Shown here piece by piece: positions 36,718 through 37,958 of a stretch of DNA of 37,958 bases. The stretch comes from Hyphomicrobiaceae bacterium (GTDB lineage Bacteria > Pseudomonadota > Alphaproteobacteria > Rhizobiales > Hyphomicrobiaceae): assembly GCA_024281145.1 (NCBI GenBank), contig JAMXLN010000266.1, positions 1 through 37,958 on the forward strand, given 5' to 3'. A program made the translations under genes and the position numbers. The notes below the pieces were generated by a model. It did no database searches. It saw only the letters and a list, made by a program, of their open reading frames with translations, and had not been told where the DNA came from. How positions within the stretch are numbered: position 1 is the stretch's first letter; each line of letters starts with the position of its first letter.

Positions 36718-36821
36718 TTGAGTGTGGATGCCATCATCGAACGCCTGGCCAAGACCGACCCAACAATGTCGGCTGGCAGCGCGATCTCTCGGTGTCCTAT
36801 GCCAAGGTTGGCGACGTGCTC
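36718..36821 (+). pseudogene. TPR-protein fragment, frameshifted
   Basis: DAIIERLAKTDP (frame at 36724) continues after a one-base shift near 36762 as NNVGWQRDLSVSYAKVGDVL. This W-Q-R-D-L-S-V-S-Y-x-K-V-G-D-V pattern is a TPR unit seen in large rhizobial TIR-, CHAT- and caspase-associated repeat proteins. The match stops abruptly at about 36821, where integrase sequence begins. It is a scrap of a second repeat protein, not part of the TIR gene. Confidence 0.65.
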
Positions 36822-36987
36822 GGCGCATGGCCTGCGTAAGGCCGGCGCCAGCATCGCTGCCGAGAGCGGAGCGACCGAGCATCAGCTCATGGCCATTGTC
36901 GGTTGGGCGACCAGCAAAGAGGCTGAACGCTATACGAAGACTGCCAAGCGCAAGAAGATGGCCGGCGACGCCATGACCTGCTGGTGA
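36817..36987 (+). pseudogene. C-terminal end of a tyrosine recombinase (phage-type integrase)
   Basis: Reading CSAHGLRKAGASIAAESGAT, then EHQLMAIVGWATSKEAERYT and KTAKRKKMAGDAM, this is the last 56 residues of a tyrosine integrase: the H-x-x-R catalytic box (HGLRKA), the GW of the next box and the nucleophilic tyrosine in AERYTK. The catalytic domain's first arginine and the whole N-terminal DNA-binding part are missing, replaced at the left by a TPR fragment. It cannot be active. It marks a past integration event at the right side of the caspase/TIR segment. Confidence 0.85.
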
Positions 36988-37085
36988 GGCCAAAGGACGA
37001 ACAAAAGTTTCCCACCTCGGGTCGCAAGCGCGAAAGGTGAGAAAATCAATCGCAAAATATCAATGAAATCAATGGACAGGAGATC

Positions 37086-37901
37086 ATGTTGGACTACGAG
37101 GTCGAATACAACAACCGTCAGCGTGTGCCGGAGCACCCGCAGATCAATGCGCGCTGGCAGGCGGCGTCCGCGGCCTATCGCGCCACCGCGCGTGCCGCTC
37201 TCGATCAGACCTATGGTCCCGGAGAGCGCCAGCGTTACGATCTGTTTTTGGCCGGCGAGGCCAATGCGCCGCTCGTCGTCTACATCCACGGCGGCTATTG
37301 GCAGCGCGGTGATCGCAAGGACTACGCGTTCTTGGCGCAGCCGCTCAACGCACGCGGGCTCGACGTGGCGCTCCCCTCCTATGCACTGTGCCCGACGGTG
37401 TCGGTGATGGACATCGTCGCCGCGCTGCGCTCGTTCTTGGTGGCGCTGTGGAGGAAGACCGGCAAGCGTGCGCTCCTCACGGGTCACTCGGCAGGTGGAC
37501 ATCTCACAGCCGCCATGCTGGCGACCGACTGGAGCACAGTCGCTGACGTGCCCACCGATCTGGTGCGCACCGGCATTGCGGTCAGCGGCGTATTCGATCT
37601 GGGGCCCCTTGTTGGCACCAGCCTCAACGAGGCCCTAGGCCTCGACGCACCGGCCGCGCGGGCGGCAAGCCCACTGTTCTGGCCGCCGCCGGCAGGTCGT
37701 GTGCTGGTGGCTGCGGTCGGCGGAGCCGAGAGTGCTGAGTTCCGGCGCCAAAGCCGCGAGATCGCGACAAGCTGGCAGAGCGCCGGCGTCAGTTGCCAGT
37801 ATCTTGAGGTGCCCGGCGCAAATCATTTCACGGTGGTTGACGAGCTGGTGAACCCCGACAGTGCCCTCTCCGCCAAGCTCGCGGAGTGCGCCCGCCCCTG
37901 A
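37086..37901 (+). CDS. Alpha/beta hydrolase (esterase, arylformamidase-like)
   Basis: A 271-residue cytoplasmic serine hydrolase. The oxyanion motif HGGYWQRGD, the nucleophile elbow TGHSAGGHL, the acidic position in VGGAESAEFRRQS and the histidine in GANHFTVVDEL are all present. The N-terminus MLDYEVEYNNRQRVPEHPQI is typical of the kynurenine-formamidase-like esterase group. AGGAG lies four bases before the ATG. The gene is isolated from the integrase remnant by about 100 bp of AT-rich sequence that may hold its promoter. No tryptophan-catabolism genes are nearby, so formamidase activity is only one option; a general carboxylesterase is as likely. Confidence 0.88.
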   Translation: MLDYEVEYNNRQRVPEHPQINARWQAASAAYRATARAALDQTYGPGERQRYDLFLAGEANAPLVVYIHGGYWQRGDRKDYAFLAQPLNARGLDVALPSYALCPTVSVMDIVAALRSFLVALWRKTGKRALLTGHSAGGHLTAAMLATDWSTVADVPTDLVRTGIAVSGVFDLGPLVGTSLNEALGLDAPAARAASPLFWPPPAGRVLVAAVGGAESAEFRRQSREIATSWQSAGVSCQYLEVPGANHFTVVDELVNPDSALSAKLAECARP

Positions 37902-37958
37902 AGCGAGCCCCGAACCGGGCCAACCGCTCCATCGGCTTGGCGAAGCGGAGCGTCCGCG

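Overview
The window is a GC-rich chromosomal segment from an alphaproteobacterium, most likely order Hyphomicrobiales (Rhizobiales). The support is gene order as much as gene identity: acnA next to a DUF1223 thioredoxin-like gene, the block coaD - two cyclophilins - queA - tgt, and slt divergent from dapA-smpB are arrangements known from that order. No rRNA, tRNA or CRISPR array was recognised, and no intact insertion sequence.

Layout. 1-8.1 kb is housekeeping: the 3' part of aconitase, a secreted DUF1223 protein, then a minus-strand block (tgt, queA, cytoplasmic and periplasmic cyclophilins, coaD). 8.1-11.2 kb is a decay zone: a LysE-type exporter interrupted by an amber codon, a frameshifted cytochrome P460 remnant, a small conserved-looking ORF, an 18-bp minisatellite in a stretch full of ACGCAAC heptamers, three DnaA-box-like sites, and an internally deleted TRAP-transporter binding-protein gene. 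11.2-15.3 kb returns to core genes (slt, dapA, smpB). 15.3-19.2 kb holds a branched-chain-amino-acid-type ABC system with two ATPases and a binding protein but no permease genes, with a 2-oxoglutarate/Fe(II) oxygenase gene inside it. 19.3-20.7 kb has pqqD-pqqE (PQQ cofactor maturation) without pqqABC. 20.8-24.3 kb is minus strand: prmA, an SMP-30/gluconolactonase-like gene and a GMC oxidoreductase, the last two probably one operon for oxidising an alcohol and hydrolysing a lactone. 25-27.2 kb has a calcineurin-like phosphoesterase and a membrane-anchored M28 peptidase whose base composition is more AT-rich than its neighbours. 27.8-31.5 kb is a respiratory cluster: a short-loop (cyanide-insensitive type) cytochrome bd oxidase and NnrS.

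31.7-37.0 kb is the most unusual part. A secreted TPR-caspase (orthocaspase) lies divergent from a CHAT-protease remnant and from a TIR-transmembrane-repeat protein, which is followed at once by a gene for a small secreted six-cysteine protein. The segment ends in a chimeric scar where a TPR fragment is joined to the C-terminal catalytic end of a tyrosine integrase. Three effector folds linked to prokaryotic conflict and programmed cell death (caspase, CHAT, TIR) within 5 kb beside integrase debris suggest a mobile, partly eroded immunity or signalling island. The predicted topology (TIR in the cytoplasm, repeat domain, caspase and cysteine-rich protein in the periplasm) raises the untested possibility of a trans-envelope system. 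The window closes with an alpha/beta hydrolase.
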